From Winogradskyella sp. (GTDB lineage Bacteria > Bacteroidota > Bacteroidia > Flavobacteriales > Flavobacteriaceae), in contig JASBSE010000305.1 in the NCBI GenBank assembly GCA_030149115.1, positions 1 through 13,893 on the forward strand: a stretch of 13,893 nt of DNA. The letters run 5' to 3'. Made by a program: the position numbers and the translations under genes. The notes below the pieces were generated by a model that saw only the letters and a list, made by a program, of their open reading frames with translations, did not search any database and had not been told where the DNA came from. This document shows, piece by piece, positions 13,056 through 13,893 of the stretch; position 1 is the first letter of the stretch; each line of letters starts with the position of its first letter.

Positions 13056-13853
13056 ATCATTTATCTTTTCTAATAGAATTTCGAGGTTATCTAGTTGCAA
13101 TTTTACGGCGGACAAATCATTTAATTTACCAGCCTCATTACCTATAAGATAACGTAGATCTTTTTTTAGGCTCTCGTCTTTGCGTAGCTCTTCTACGACA
13201 GACTCAGCTATTTCAGAGTCAATATTAACAGTGCAATTACTAGGTAAGGTTAGTAAGTAACTATTTCTAGATTTTACATATATATCACCACATTTTGATC
13301 TTATTTCTGTTTGAATATCATCTGGCATTTTGCCTCTTAGATTCTCTCTATACTTGTTTTGAAATGTGAAGGTGCCTGTTTCGGCCCATTGGATATCATA
13401 ATATCTAATTAAAGCTGTTTTTAAATTGTCATTTTGAATGAGATTAATTTGACCAGAAGCAATTAACTCCTTATAAGTTGATGATGCAGAATACGAGTCT
13501 GCATATTGGCTGGCCTGATATAAGTCTACGATGTTTTCTACTGGGTTGGCACTAGCATTTGGGGTATTTTCTAAAACTGCTATAGCCTTTTTTGCATGGG
13601 CACTAACTTGTTTGCTATAATTGATAATTGATTCGAGAGTTAGCTTTTCTTCTCTGACGTCATTTAAAAGCCGATTACAGTAAATGGCTTCCAAATCCTT
13701 ATTAAGGCGGTTTTGATTCCAATTGTTTATGCTTAATGCAATTAAAATTCCTATTACTACTAAAATTATTTCTCCAAAAGCGTATTTTAAATATTTTCGG
13801 GTTTTGCTTTCTGAGAGTAAGTCTTGTCTGATTTTACTAAAGAATTTTATCAT
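13050..13853 (-). CDS. DUF6090 family single-pass membrane protein
   Basis: A 267-aa protein. The opening MIKFFSKIRQDLLSESKTRK, followed by KYAFGEIILVVIGILIALSINNWN (about 23-46), is the characteristic DUF6090 start, with one membrane helix at about 26-44. The remainder (47-267) is predicted helical, probably outside the cytoplasmic membrane, with coiled-coil-like stretches near 60-95 and at the C-terminal end. The family is abundant and often multi-copy in marine flavobacteria; its function is unknown. Two cysteines late in the chain (KCGDIY, SNCTV) could pair. The stop codon lies within copy 2 of the 28-nt repeat. Only 40 nt of upstream sequence is available, showing no TAnnTTTG box, so its promoter or upstream partner may lie beyond the window. 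Confidence 0.85.
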   Translation of the reverse strand: MIKFFSKIRQDLLSESKTRKYLKYAFGEIILVVIGILIALSINNWNQNRLNKDLEAIYCNRLLNDVREEKLTLESIINYSKQVSAHAKKAIAVLENTPNASANPVENIVDLYQASQYADSYSASSTYKELIASGQINLIQNDNLKTALIRYYDIQWAETGTFTFQNKYRENLRGKMPDDIQTEIRSKCGDIYVKSRNSYLLTLPSNCTVNIDSEIAESVVEELRKDESLKKDLRYLIGNEAGKLNDLSAVKLQLDNLEILLEKINDQ

Positions 13854-13893
13854 TTGGTTAACGGTTTGCCATGATACAACTAAAGGATTTTGG

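Overview
The window looks like chromosome from a marine-type member of the Flavobacteriaceae (Bacteroidota). DNA is AT-rich, and Shine-Dalgarno sequences are mostly absent. Promoters match the Bacteroidota pattern (TTTG or TTG, about 19 bases, then TAnnTTTG). Several products are flavobacterial hallmarks: a SurA/PpiC chaperone cluster beside MoxR, a CrtY-type lycopene cyclase, a YwqK-like MORN_2 protein and a DUF6090 protein.

Left part (1-4444, all minus strand): an operon for extracytoplasmic protein folding. It reads from a 648-aa periplasmic multi-parvulin protein, through a SurA-related lipoprotein without an obvious isomerase site, to a 480-aa SurA-like double-parvulin protein and the start of a MoxR AAA+ ATPase cut by the window edge. 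Gene gaps are 6 nt, a 38-nt overlap and 3 nt. A good flavobacterial promoter precedes the first gene, with a 16-bp perfect palindrome at the predicted transcription start.

Middle (4677-7522): an SRPBCC protein overlapping a 79-aa conserved-looking small protein (plus strand), converging with a lycopene cyclase gene so that one TTAA carries both stop codons. Behind a strong terminator lies a cytoplasmic cyclophilin-FKBP fusion, a fourth protein with proline-isomerase domains in the window.

MarR island (7745-9321, plus strand): a MarR regulator, a three-helix YgjV-like membrane protein and a divergent DapB-fold dehydrogenase, joined by two 4-nt ATGA overlaps. Two copies of the operator-like palindrome GTAACCAGTTAC flank the -7 box, indicating an autoregulated operon. 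The DapB-like enzyme has Thr where E. coli DapB has catalytic His159, so its substrate is probably not the standard one. This is the most interesting functional unit here.

Right part (9507-13893): a promoter-defined 141-aa unknown protein on the plus strand, then seven small minus-strand genes: VOC/glyoxalase fold, DUF1428, BamE-like membrane protein, three-helix membrane protein, four-cysteine secreted protein, MORN_2 repeat protein and DUF6090 protein. The last four (11209-13893) are single genes separated by 118-210 nt of hairpin-rich DNA with a shared 28-nt repeat near two gene 3' ends. The layout resembles a cassette-like accessory stretch, although no integrase and no canonical attC boxes are visible. 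No rRNA, tRNA, CRISPR array or transposase was seen.
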